NCBI GenBank assembly: GCA_965214615.1
Contig: OZ243952.1
Location: forward strand, 1,984,001-2,048,000
Direction of reading: 5' to 3'
Source: CBDAUN01 sp965214615
GTDB lineage: Bacteria > Pseudomonadota > Gammaproteobacteria > Arenicellales > JAJDZL01
DNA: 64,000 bases
Shown: positions 45,212 to 54,023 of the stretch, in pieces
Numbering within the stretch: position 1 is the first letter of the stretch
How the letters are laid out: each line of letters begins with the position of its first letter
Notes under the pieces: generated by a model
Database searches by the model: none
What the model saw: only the letters and a program-made list of their open reading frames with translations
What the model was told of the DNA's origin: nothing
Program-made: the position numbers and the translations under genes

Positions 45212-46167
45212 AGTTTCTTTACCCTATTGACATAGATTGATACGGCGATCAAGATGATCAATCCTTGAACAACCCATTGAATGAATGTCGATATATTCAT
45301 GTAGTTCAAAAGGTTATTCAACAATGAGATCAAAAAAACGCCCATTAGCGTGCCGAGTATGTTGCCTTTACCACCACCGAGAAGCAGACCCCCGACAATC
45401 ACCGGTGTAATTGATGCGAGAGTGATCTGCTCACCAATTCTGGGGTCACCGACACCGGTGCGACTGACATAATAGGCACCCGCCAGTGCAACGAAGAATC
45501 CACATGCCGAATATGCGAACAAGGTGGTGCGTCGCGCATTGATGCCCGTCAGTCGGGCCGCCTCTTCATCACCACCGACCGCATAAATGGATCGTCCCAG
45601 CGTCGTATACTTCAACAAGTACCACACCGCAGCAAAGCAAATGAGCATGACGATTCCAGCGACCGGCAATGGTCCGATGCGGCCGTAGGCAAATTCCTCA
45701 AACCAAAACGGCACGCCGCCAGTCGGTTGCAAGGTATACAGCAACACAAGTCCGTTGAGAACCGATGCGGTACCAAGTGTAACAATGAGAGGATGGACAC
45801 CGGTTTTGATCGTCAGGTAACCATTTAAAAAACCAATCATGGTGCCGAATGCAAGCACCGCAAAAATCATCGGAATCATTAGGTGCGGATTGTGTTCGAC
45901 TACCGTAGCCATTATCACTGCGCTCGCAGTGACGACCGCACCGACGGAAAGATCAATGCCGCCCGCAAGGACGACCAATGACTGGCCTAAACTGACAAAA
46001 CCCAGTGCCGCGGACTGTTCCAGCACATTCATCAAATTGCGCGTGGTGCCGAATCGATCGCTTAATGCAAAGCCGATAATCAGCACAACAATCAAGAGAA
46101 TCAATACGACGCACAGCGAAAAGTCAACGCGCAGTCGTCGAGCTATTTTGGCAATCGAATCAAACAT
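45208..46167 (-). CDS. ribose-type ABC transporter permease (first)
   Basis: 319-residue RbsC-class permease. It shows SLGQSLVVLAGGIDLSVGAVVTASAVI near 60, GVHPLIVTLGTASVLNGLVLLYT near 120, AVGGDEEAARLTGIN near 195 and PVIVGGLLLGGGKGNILGTLMG near 245. It is related to but clearly different from the second permease, so this importer uses two distinct permeases. It starts 15 bases after the ATPase gene. Confidence 0.88.
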   Translation of the reverse strand: MFDSIAKIARRLRVDFSLCVVLILLIVVLIIGFALSDRFGTTRNLMNVLEQSAALGFVSLGQSLVVLAGGIDLSVGAVVTASAVIMATVVEHNPHLMIPMIFAVLAFGTMIGFLNGYLTIKTGVHPLIVTLGTASVLNGLVLLYTLQPTGGVPFWFEEFAYGRIGPLPVAGIVMLICFAAVWYLLKYTTLGRSIYAVGGDEEAARLTGINARRTTLFAYSACGFFVALAGAYYVSRTGVGDPRIGEQITLASITPVIVGGLLLGGGKGNILGTLMGVFLISLLNNLLNYMNISTFIQWVVQGLIILIAVSIYVNRVKKL

Positions 46168-46182
46168 GCTATTGCAATTGAT

Positions 46183-47673
46183 TCATGCGGCTACACTAGC
46201 AGTCGCCAGATTCATAATCGTTGTCTCGGTCATTTGAACACCGGTCACTTCACCGCTGATGGTTCCTTCTCGCATGACCAGGGCGCGCGTGCAAAGTCCA
46301 ATGATTTCAGGCAGCTCTGATGAAATCACCAAGATGCCGACCCCTTCATCAGCAAGTTTTCTGATGATCTGGTAGATTTCCACTTTCGCGCCGACATCGA
46401 CGCCGCGTGTCGGTTCATCAAGAATGAGAACGCGGTGACAGACACGACTCCATCGGGCAAACAGTATCTTTTGCTGATTGCCGCCAGATAAGTTGTTCAC
46501 CGCCGAAGTTGCCGTTGGCACCGCAATCCGAAATCGCTGAACTTCATCCTTTGCCGCTTGAATTTCATAGTGACGATCAATACCTGTGCGACGCGTAAAT
46601 TCGCGCAGCACCGGGGCAGATATATTGCTCGCCAAATCCAGTTGCATCAACAGTCCCTGTCCCTTTCGATCTTCGGTCAGAAACCCTAAGCCGCGGTCAA
46701 TGGCGGTTCGCGGCGTTGGAATATTAAAGGTTTCACCGGCCAGCGTGACGACACCATCGACACGTGGCAGCGAACCAAATATTGCGTGCGCTAAATCTGA
46801 TCGACCGGATCCAACGAGCCCGGCCATGCCAACAACTTCACCAGCATAGATATCGAACGAAACATCTTTGACGCTGGGCGGCATTTTTATGTTTCGTACC
46901 GACAATACCGGTGCCGGCTCTTTAGGAGGCAGCACTTTCACAGGATAGATGTCATCGAGTTCACGGCCAACCATTAGCGAGATCAATCGATCACGATTCA
47001 GTTCACGAACCGGTCGTGTCGCGACTTTCTGTCCGTCTTTTAAAACAGTCACGCGGTCGGCGAGTTCAAAGATTTCTTCGAGTCGGTGGGAAATGTAAAT
47101 AATGCACACCCCATTGGCGCGCAAATTATTGATACATTCAAATAGGAGTTTGGCTTCGCTGCCCGATATCAGCGCAGTTGGTTCATCAAGAACCAGCAGC
47201 TTGGTGTTGCCCACGAGCGACTTTGCAATTTCAACCATTTGCTGATCGGCCAGACTCAGTTGATGTATGGGTGCACGTGGGTCTAGATCATGGCCAAAAC
47301 GGTTTAGAACTTCACTCGCGTCTGAATACATCTGGCCATAGTCAATTGCCCCGAACCATTTTTTCGGTGAACGTCCCAAGAAAATGTTTTCCGCAACTGA
47401 CAACTCAGGAAACAGGACCAGTTCCTGGTAAATTGTGTAGATTCCTGCATCTTGCGCAGCTTTAGGCGATGTCCAGCGCCGCTCGACTCCGTCGTATCGA
47501 ATGGAGCCTTCATCAGGTACGTAAGCACCGGACAACACCTTTATCAGCGTGGATTTGCCGGCACCATTTTCACCAAGCAGTGCGTGAGTTTCACCGGATT
47601 GGGCTTCAAAATCGACTTTGTCCAGTGATTTCACACCTGGAAAAGTTTTTGTAATGCCAGTCAATTCAATCAT
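46183..47673 (-). CDS. ribose-type ABC transporter ATPase (tandem domains)
   Basis: 496-residue ATPase of the RbsA/XylG class with two nucleotide-binding domains. The first has Walker A GENGAGKSTL near residue 35, Q-loop IYQELVLFPELSVAEN, and LADQQMVEIAKSLVGN in place of a strict signature. The second has a degenerate Walker A GLVGSGRSD near 285, signature LSGGNQQKILFARW near 400 and Walker B LILDEPTRGVDVG. The class imports sugars and related polyols. The gene lies 93 bases after the binding-protein gene with a hairpin between. Confidence 0.9.
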   Translation of the reverse strand: MIELTGITKTFPGVKSLDKVDFEAQSGETHALLGENGAGKSTLIKVLSGAYVPDEGSIRYDGVERRWTSPKAAQDAGIYTIYQELVLFPELSVAENIFLGRSPKKWFGAIDYGQMYSDASEVLNRFGHDLDPRAPIHQLSLADQQMVEIAKSLVGNTKLLVLDEPTALISGSEAKLLFECINNLRANGVCIIYISHRLEEIFELADRVTVLKDGQKVATRPVRELNRDRLISLMVGRELDDIYPVKVLPPKEPAPVLSVRNIKMPPSVKDVSFDIYAGEVVGMAGLVGSGRSDLAHAIFGSLPRVDGVVTLAGETFNIPTPRTAIDRGLGFLTEDRKGQGLLMQLDLASNISAPVLREFTRRTGIDRHYEIQAAKDEVQRFRIAVPTATSAVNNLSGGNQQKILFARWSRVCHRVLILDEPTRGVDVGAKVEIYQIIRKLADEGVGILVISSELPEIIGLCTRALVMREGTISGEVTGVQMTETTIMNLATASVAA

Positions 47674-47702
47674 GTTTGAGATCTTGAGCGGATTTTAGAA
47701 TA

Positions 47703-47734
47703 TAGCCCGACCGTGCTTGTGGTCAGCCGGGCTA
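47703..47734 (-). other. imperfect hairpin between binding-protein and ATPase genes
   Basis: TAGCCCG (47703-47709) plus ACC pairs with GGT and CGGGCTA (47721-47734) with a four-base bulge. There is no T run. Its position between a binding-protein gene and its ATPase gene suggests message stabilisation or partial attenuation. Confidence 0.45.
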
Positions 47735-47766
47735 GTTCCATCGCTGAATGTGAATCGTCAATGGAT

Positions 47767-48894
47767 TCAGTTTGGTAAATCTACACTGAAAGTTTTGGGA
47801 TCATATTCCGGTCCCATGCCATGCCCCATAATGAAATCATCGGGCCGATCTAGTGCCACATAGTCCGCCAACAGCACGTCGGCTTTGATTGAATTGGTTT
47901 CATGGCCTTCAGAAACGACAACTTGAAAGTTGACATCCAGGCGCTTGGGTACTGCCGAACCATTCAGAACGTTTAACGCCACTCCGACGGAAGCGATCCC
48001 AATCGACGGTGTGTAGTCGATGCCGCAAAATGCAAAGCCATGTTCGTGGGCCAGTTTGTACATGCGATTCAGGTCGCCGCCGGTGTGCGGTGGAATATCT
48101 GCCGCAGCGACGCCGGCGTTGAGAAATGCTTCAACGGACCCTGAACCTTGCAGGCCACTGTCTGCCCAGACGCCATCAATTGTGTCAGCACCTTCGCGTT
48201 GAACGACTGCAGACATGATCTGTTTGCCGTTGGCAGGGCTCCAACTGGTGTACTGCGTGTCGATAATTTCAATACCAGGGAACTGGGCAAAGACTTCTTT
48301 GGCTGCTTGCAATCGGATTTCTGCAGGGCTCGCACCTGCCAAACCGGGCAACAGCACAATGCGGCCTTGACCATTGAGCGTTTCTGCCAGCCAGGTCGCG
48401 CTGATTCGAGCCAAGGCTGTATCAGAAGCGGTAACGAAACTGACGAAACTATCGTCACTTTCGACACGCCGTGCGACAGTGACGACTGGAATGCCTTTAC
48501 GCATCGTACGGCGCAGAATCGGATCCAGTGCATCTGCAGTTGCCGGGTTGACCAACAGCAAGTCAATGTCCTGATTCAGTAAATCCTGAATGTCTGATAC
48601 TTGCTTGGTTGGATCACTGTTGGCATCGGTTACGAGAAAGCGAGCCAGTTGATCACGATTTTGATCGGCTGCCCATTGCACGCCATGAAAGAAAGTGACC
48701 AGCCATAAATCGGCTTGCGAGGCGTTGGAAAATCCAATTGTGTAGGGACCCTCTTTTTGGTAGTCGGAGGTTTCAACCAGTTCATTGAATCCTGGGTTCC
48801 ACAGAAAAGTCCGGGGCAGACCGTCATAGTCTGCGGATGCGATGCCGGTCAGCAAACTGGCAGCTGCGGCAATGGCTAAGATTTTCATTTTCAT
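47767..48894 (-). CDS. ribose-type ABC transporter substrate-binding protein
   Basis: 375-residue periplasmic binding protein of the type I sugar class. The signal peptide MKMKILAIAAAASLLTGIASA is cleaved before DYDGL. The two-lobed fold is visible in YTIGFSNASQADLWLVTFFHGVQW near 52, QVSDIQDLLNQDIDLLLVNPATADALDPIL near 100, the hinge SPAEIRLQAAKEVFAQFP near 190 and VWADSGLQGSGSVEAFLNAG near 240. An Arg in VARR and the Asp/Asn residues fit polyol binding. GAGGAT lies before the start. The ligand is unknown. Confidence 0.87.
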   Translation of the reverse strand: MKMKILAIAAAASLLTGIASADYDGLPRTFLWNPGFNELVETSDYQKEGPYTIGFSNASQADLWLVTFFHGVQWAADQNRDQLARFLVTDANSDPTKQVSDIQDLLNQDIDLLLVNPATADALDPILRRTMRKGIPVVTVARRVESDDSFVSFVTASDTALARISATWLAETLNGQGRIVLLPGLAGASPAEIRLQAAKEVFAQFPGIEIIDTQYTSWSPANGKQIMSAVVQREGADTIDGVWADSGLQGSGSVEAFLNAGVAAADIPPHTGGDLNRMYKLAHEHGFAFCGIDYTPSIGIASVGVALNVLNGSAVPKRLDVNFQVVVSEGHETNSIKADVLLADYVALDRPDDFIMGHGMGPEYDPKTFSVDLPN

Positions 48895-48948
48895 CTTTTA
48901 TCCTCAATGTAAATGTGATAGTCAAAAAAGAAATAGGTTTATTGGCGG

Positions 48949-50811
48949 TTATCCGACGGCACCTTGTGCCTGCACCAATGCAATCGAACTGGTGTCCTGA
49001 CCCTGGTGTTGTTCAGCAGCTAAACCTGCACTGTAGTCTTCCAGTACTGCCTGCGGTGCGGTTGGAACCAGTGGGAAATCCCACCAGCCTACAACGTTGG
49101 CAGCAGCGATGGATACATCACGGGTAATTGGAACTTCAACCAGTGCCGGCCCACCATTTGCCAGTGCGGCCTTGATGGTGGTGCCGATTTCGTCGACAGA
49201 TTGCACTTGTTTGGCAAATTCAATCCCGAACGACTTTGCCAATTGGGCAAATTGCACCGAATAAGGTGAGGGTGTTTCGCGGTGATTGGTGAACTCGGAG
49301 ATGATGTTTCGCCCCATTAAGGCATCCTGCCCGTCGCGAATTGAAATGTAGCCTGAATTGTTCAACACCAGAAAGACCACCGGGATGCTATAGGCCACAC
49401 AGGTCGCCAATTCCTGCATGCACATCATGAAATCACCATCGCCAATAATGCACACGACCGGTGTATCAGGCTGGGCAAGCTTTGCACCAATGGCTGCTGG
49501 CAGTGCGAACCCCATCGGTGAATAGCTGCCAGGCGTAATGTGGGTGCGAGGCTCATAAACAGGAAAGTCTTGCTTTGTTGAACTTTGCGGGTGTCCGGAT
49601 CCAACCGTTACGATGCCGTGGCGAGGCAGAACCTTGCGCAGTTCTCGCAGTGCTCTAAGCATTGTCGTTGGAATCTTGTCGTGGGAGCGACGCGGCTCCA
49701 TTTGTTCGTCCCACTGCGCCCAAAGTTTGGCCAGACGTTCGTGCTGCCCACTGTGGTTTTGGTAAGCGATGCGTGCCTGTTTGGCGGAAATGCCGGCATC
49801 TATGTCTTCTAATGTCAACGCTATATCAGCGACGATGCCGACTTCCACCGGGTAATTTTTACCGATTTCGCGAGGATCAATGTCAACATGGATTAACTTG
49901 CTGTCAGGAATCGAGAAACTGACGCCTTTACGCCATGATGATGACGACCAGTCATTAAATCTGCAACCCAGCGACATAACGACATCCGCTTCACTGGCCA
50001 TGGTGTTTCCAGATAGAGAACCTGGCCAGCCCACCGTACCGGCGTTCATGAGGTGATCCTCAGGGAGTGCACCCTTACCATTCCAGGTAAATACGACGGG
50101 AATCCCCAATCGTTCCACCAATCGTTTCAGGTGTGTGCTGGCATTGGCGGTTATGACACCGCCACCGGCAACGATACAGGGGCGTTTTGCACTCAGTAGT
50201 AGTCGGATTGCTGCTTCGATCGCCGTACTGTCGGCGCGCGAACGGCCCGTCGGTAGCCGCTCTTTAAGGTCCTGAATCTCAATATCAGTTGTTTCGGACT
50301 GCACATTGAGAGGGATGTCAATGTGAACAGGTCCGGGACGACCTGTGAGCATTGCGTTAAACGCTCGATGCATGATAAAGGGAGCGGAGTCTGCCGTGAT
50401 CATGTCGAAGTTGCGTTTGGTTACGTTTGCAGTAACTTTGGTGAAGTCCGGAACATTTTCCCGGTCCATCTCCTGCATGACGCCATGTCCGCGCATATGT
50501 GTCGCGGCAGCTCCAGTGATCAGTAGCAGTGCGGTTGAGTCGCAATGGGCATTGGCCAGGCCCATGACGGTATTTGCAGCGCCCGGTCCAATCGATGTGC
50601 AGGCAGCAATGGGCTGGCCAGTTGCTCGATAATGCGCATCTGCGATGTGCACAGCAGCCTGCTCATGCATGGTTTGAATAACTCGAACATCTGACCCGGC
50701 GTCATTGAATGCGTCAAGTAAATTCCAATTTCCATGTCCCGGTAATCCGGTAATGTAAGGAACGCCGTATGCTTTGAGCGCTTTACCGATAAGGTGTCCA
50801 ACAGTTTTCAT
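48949..50811 (-). CDS. acetolactate-synthase-like ThDP enzyme
   Basis: 620-residue thiamine-diphosphate enzyme with the three-domain POX/ALS fold. The activating Glu is E50 in QTMHEQAAVHIADA, the central domain has VIPVVFTWNGKGALPEDH-like sequence near 235, and the ThDP motif GDGDFMMCMQELATC...LNNSGY lies near 465-500. It is longer than typical ALS at its C-terminus, with a 50-residue tail. No regulatory subunit or ilv genes are nearby, so branched-chain amino acid synthesis is unlikely. It is first in the operon that includes the importer and the HpsN-like dehydrogenase, so it should act on the catabolic intermediate. The reaction is unknown. Confidence 0.85.
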   Translation of the reverse strand: MKTVGHLIGKALKAYGVPYITGLPGHGNWNLLDAFNDAGSDVRVIQTMHEQAAVHIADAHYRATGQPIAACTSIGPGAANTVMGLANAHCDSTALLLITGAAATHMRGHGVMQEMDRENVPDFTKVTANVTKRNFDMITADSAPFIMHRAFNAMLTGRPGPVHIDIPLNVQSETTDIEIQDLKERLPTGRSRADSTAIEAAIRLLLSAKRPCIVAGGGVITANASTHLKRLVERLGIPVVFTWNGKGALPEDHLMNAGTVGWPGSLSGNTMASEADVVMSLGCRFNDWSSSSWRKGVSFSIPDSKLIHVDIDPREIGKNYPVEVGIVADIALTLEDIDAGISAKQARIAYQNHSGQHERLAKLWAQWDEQMEPRRSHDKIPTTMLRALRELRKVLPRHGIVTVGSGHPQSSTKQDFPVYEPRTHITPGSYSPMGFALPAAIGAKLAQPDTPVVCIIGDGDFMMCMQELATCVAYSIPVVFLVLNNSGYISIRDGQDALMGRNIISEFTNHRETPSPYSVQFAQLAKSFGIEFAKQVQSVDEIGTTIKAALANGGPALVEVPITRDVSIAAANVVGWWDFPLVPTAPQAVLEDYSAGLAAEQHQGQDTSSIALVQAQGAVG

Positions 50812-50896
50812 AATTCTGATCCCTCGCTCTGACTTAAGTCAGATGTGTTGCAACTAGTCTGTTCCTGCTAGAAATGAATGAATTACTTTCATCCGT

Positions 50897-50948
50897 AGTA
50901 TATGCAATATTTCTGCAATAATAAAGAATATTGCACAATATTGCAATA
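50897..50948. promoter_or_regulatory. promoter-overlapping TGCAATA half-site array
   Basis: Between the ThDP gene (minus) and lacI (plus) lie TGCAATA at 50903 and 50914 (11 bases apart), then the inverse TATTGCA at 50929 and 50939 (10 apart), plus TGCAATA at 50942, making the palindrome TATTGCAATA at 50939-50948. The spacings follow one DNA turn. A minus-strand -10 like TATACT lies at 50897-50902, so the array overlaps the operon promoter. A LacI-family dimer or tetramer is the obvious reader. Confidence 0.55.
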
Positions 50949-51111
50949 ATATTTCACAAATGATTTTCTTAATTCTAACTATCATGACTGTAGGTTATTT
51001 ATTGAAATCGGTATGATGCGAACCAAAAGGCATCTTGTATACTGCTATGTATCGATATCTGCCTGATATTTTGATAACGAAAACTACTATGTAATTTGTT
51101 TTGTTGATGCC

Positions 51112-52188
51112 ATGAGCAAAACGGAAAAATATTTATCGGTGACGCTGCGTGATGTTGCCACACACGCCGGTGTTGCAGAATCGACAGCGTCGCGTGCTTT
51201 ATCCGGCAGTGGCAAAATTGCTGACGGCACACGCCTTCGAATTGAAGAGGCCGCCAATGAGCTTGGCTACGTGGCGCGCGCAGAAAGTAGCCGCAAGTCG
51301 GGAATGCGTCGTGGCTTGATTGGTGCCGTTGTTGGCGCCTTGCACAATTCCTTCTATCCCTTTTTAATTGATCGCATCCACGATGAGCTGGATGCATTAG
51401 GATTCGACATGATTCTGATCATCGACGATCTGTCTTATTCTGGCAACCGGCGCAAAATTCAAGGGGTGATTGACGCGTCTTTGGATGGCGTTGTATTTGC
51501 AACGGCATCAATTCATTCCCCGGCCGTTAATTTCCTGGTTGATCGAAGGGTGCCGACCGTATTAGCGATTCGCTCCAACCGAGCCAACAATGTGGATGTC
51601 GTTGAAAGTGACAATCAAGCTGCAGGCACCGAAGCTATTCAACATCTATTGGACCTCGACCACCAGCGCATTGGATTCATTATGGGCCCTCAGGATACAT
51701 CGACCACTATTGACCGGTTTAACGGTGGCCGACGAAAAATGGAGGCCAATGGGTTCGAGTTAAAGAATGAATATGTGGTTTGGGGCGACTATTCTCATGA
51801 CAGCGGCTATTCTGGCTTGATTCATCTTTTGAACCAGCCCAGACCACCGACTGCGATTTTCTGTGGCAACGATGTGATTGCGATTGGCGCGTTAGAAGCC
51901 TGTCAGAAGTTTGGATTGAAGGTGCCTGAGGACATTTCCATTATCGGTGTCGATGACATACCGATGGCTAGCTGGTCGATGATCTCTCTGACTACGGTTC
52001 GTCAGCCAATCGGGGATATCGGTGCACTGGCCGCACGCCGCCTGGTTGCAAGAATTAAGAGTGGATTAGAAGAACCGCTTTGCCACGATATTTTGCCAAC
52101 CAGCATCATCCGCCGCCGCACCACCGCGCCAGCGAGTTCCAACCCAAAAAGAATTGACCGCGATTTGAGCGTATCAACCTCGAATTAA
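51112..52188 (+). CDS. LacI-family transcription regulator
   Basis: 358-residue repressor. The N-terminal helix-turn-helix with hinge is VTLRDVATHAGVAESTASRALSGSGKIADGTRLRIEEAANELGYVA at residues 9 to about 55, followed by a periplasmic-binding-like ligand domain (LIGAVVGALHNSFYPFLIDRI near 70, FIMGPQDTSTTIDRFNGGR near 190, FCGNDVIAIGALEACQKFGLKVPEDISIIGVDDIPMA near 250). It is divergent from the ThDP-ABC-dehydrogenase operon and is the likely local regulator. No strong ribosome site is seen before the ATG. Confidence 0.9.
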   Translation: MSKTEKYLSVTLRDVATHAGVAESTASRALSGSGKIADGTRLRIEEAANELGYVARAESSRKSGMRRGLIGAVVGALHNSFYPFLIDRIHDELDALGFDMILIIDDLSYSGNRRKIQGVIDASLDGVVFATASIHSPAVNFLVDRRVPTVLAIRSNRANNVDVVESDNQAAGTEAIQHLLDLDHQRIGFIMGPQDTSTTIDRFNGGRRKMEANGFELKNEYVVWGDYSHDSGYSGLIHLLNQPRPPTAIFCGNDVIAIGALEACQKFGLKVPEDISIIGVDDIPMASWSMISLTTVRQPIGDIGALAARRLVARIKSGLEEPLCHDILPTSIIRRRTTAPASSNPKRIDRDLSVSTSN

Positions 52189-52339
52189 GTTTTGGCAGCT
52201 GACGTTGTCAAGGGTGTAACGACGATGGGTTGGTAAATTGCGGGATTTCGGTTCAGCTCGAATGACAATTCAAGCTGAGCGCTTAAGATTTCTTGCTGAA
52301 TTGACTCTTTGGGTAACGGCACAAACAGCACCGATGCGC

Positions 52340-52620
52340 GGGCGTCTGCATTGAATATGTGATGCGGACAGATAGTGAAAAGGCGATTGGTGCCAGCAGT
52401 TCGCGCCAGCTGCGGAAATCAGTCCAGGAGGTGATTGGGTCGATGAGGAGGAAAAATCACTTTCGCCGGAAGCACTGGCGGCGCGCCTGGAACCACAGTT
52501 CGCACAAAAGATCTCACACGCCGTGGAAGGCGAAAGCGATCAGGTTCAACCTCAGCAGCGTGTTCGACAGTCCCTTTTTTCCATGGCCGCAATGATAACG
52601 GCGAGGTTCGTACTGTCAAG
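52340..52620 (-). mobile_element. degraded DDE transposase C-terminal remnant
   Basis: The minus strand reads GHGKKGLSNTLLRLNLIAFAFHGV, stop, DLLCELWFQARRQCFRRK, stop, then FFLLIDPITSWTDFRSWRELLAPIA. This matches the end of IS4-like transposases, which carry GHGK..L...L..LNLLAF.FH near a final FF..LR..T....F.SWE.L block. Two in-frame TGA codons show it is dead. It lies just past lacI, giving the island a second transposase remnant. The flanking 52621-52876 shows no gene. Confidence 0.7.
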
Positions 52621-52876
52621 CGCTGATGTGAAAACGCGGATGCAAGCGCTGGAAAGTGCGCAAAATGCGCTCCTTCATGGGGATAAATTGGGTATTTGGA
52701 CGAAAATCGACGGGGGTTTGTGAATGCTTGACGCAGGGCTCGCCGATCGCCTTGTCCGGTGCGATTATGATAAAAATACGCAACAACAAAAGCTTATGCT
52801 TCGCGGGCACGAATGATGAAATTGTTTTTTGTCCATAATTCGAACTGATGGTTTGTCAACTATATTACATAATTGC

Positions 52877-53503
52877 CTATTTTTTGACCTGCCCGAAAGT
52901 TTCTGCGCCGGAACTCATAAACGCAGTCTCTTGCTCCGTAGATGCCCGGCCTAGAATTTCATTTCGATGCGGAAATCTCCCGAATTGGTCGATGATCTGA
53001 TAGTGCAGCAGCGCATAGTCGTAAGCCTCGACCATGGTTTCGCGGTAACCCGTGCCCTCGCTGTCATCAAGCAGTCTTTGGTAATGCCGCATCGAAGTTT
53101 TCTGAACTTCCAGCTCTTCGGAGTGTTCAAATGGCAGATACGCAAACAAACGTTCTGCCATGCCCCAGTGTGCGTCCACTTGCCGGTCCACAGCCAGCCG
53201 GGACACGCGAAGCGCGGCACGGTCATTGGCAAACGCCTTGGATGTACCGCGATAGATATTGCGCGGGAACTGATCCATCACGATGATCAAGGCAAGCAAG
53301 CCTTGACTGTCGTTTTCCCAGTGGCTCAACTGGCCGCTCGCAGCAGGAGCGATATAGTGTTCGAATTGTGACTTGACACAGGCATCGAATTCATCGCTCG
53401 CTGAAAACCATATCTCCCTGCGCGCGAGGAACAATTCGAACGAATTGCGGCTGTCCTCGAACCAGAAATCGAGAACAGCATCTTTTGAGAAGTCCGCTTG
53501 CAT
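52877..53503 (-). CDS. DUF924-family protein
   Basis: 208-residue soluble alpha-helical protein of the DUF924 family (TPR-like fold). Hallmarks are VLDFWFEDSRNSFELFLARREIWFSASDEFD near the start, LIVMDQFPRNIYRG near 75, AYLPFEHSEELEVQ near 120 and FGRFPHRNEILGRASTEQE near 175. Its biochemical role is unknown. It is the first gene beyond the 3' end of the ribosomal run and probably has its own promoter. Confidence 0.9.
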   Translation of the reverse strand: MQADFSKDAVLDFWFEDSRNSFELFLARREIWFSASDEFDACVKSQFEHYIAPAASGQLSHWENDSQGLLALIIVMDQFPRNIYRGTSKAFANDRAALRVSRLAVDRQVDAHWGMAERLFAYLPFEHSEELEVQKTSMRHYQRLLDDSEGTGYRETMVEAYDYALLHYQIIDQFGRFPHRNEILGRASTEQETAFMSSGAETFGQVKK

Positions 53504-53605
53504 GGTGTTTCTCATCGGCGCGTAACCGGAATTGAAGCGGCAAGAGCCTGAGGAATCGCCCGTTCCCCGAGTAAAGTCAGGTGCGACGCGATAATTGAAT
53601 TTATG

Positions 53606-53620
53606 CCGCCGAACCGGCGG
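53606..53620 (-). terminator. possible weak terminator after rplQ
   Basis: CCGCCG and CGGCGG with a three-base loop lie 13 bases beyond the rplQ stop. The downstream bases are A/T-rich but lack a real T run, so termination is uncertain. Confidence 0.3.
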
Positions 53621-53633
53621 TCATAATCGATCC

Positions 53634-54014
53634 CTATTCGTCAGGATCGTTAAATATTTCCGAATCGACCAGCTGTATGTAAGCCATCGGCGCCGAGTCT
53701 CCTGCACGATATCCACACTTGAGAATGCGCGTATAGCCGCCTGGACGATCCTTGTAGCGTTCCGCCAGCGGGCCGAACAGCTTCAGCACCATTTCCCGGT
53801 CCCGCAGTCTTGCGAACGCAAGTCGCCGATTGGCAAGCGATGGCTTTTTCCCAAGCGTAATCAGCGGCTCTGCATGCCGCCTCAGTTCCTTGGCCTTCGC
53901 CAGCGTCGTCTTGATGTGCTCTTCGCGAAAAAGCGCATTCGACAGATTCTGCATCGTCGCTTGACGATGGCTCGACGTTCGATTCAGATGTCGGCCAGAT
54001 TTACGATGTCGCAT
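53634..54014 (-). CDS. rplQ: 50S ribosomal protein L17
   Basis: 126-residue large-subunit protein, last gene of the alpha operon. The start MRHRKSGRHLNRTSSHRQA and AREEHIKT-type segment (FREEHIKTTLAKAKELRR) are diagnostic. Length matches E. coli L17 (127). It follows rpoA by 9 bases. Confidence 0.96.
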   Translation of the reverse strand: MRHRKSGRHLNRTSSHRQATMQNLSNALFREEHIKTTLAKAKELRRHAEPLITLGKKPSLANRRLAFARLRDREMVLKLFGPLAERYKDRPGGYTRILKCGYRAGDSAPMAYIQLVDSEIFNDPDE

Positions 54015-54023
54015 GTCCAGTAC

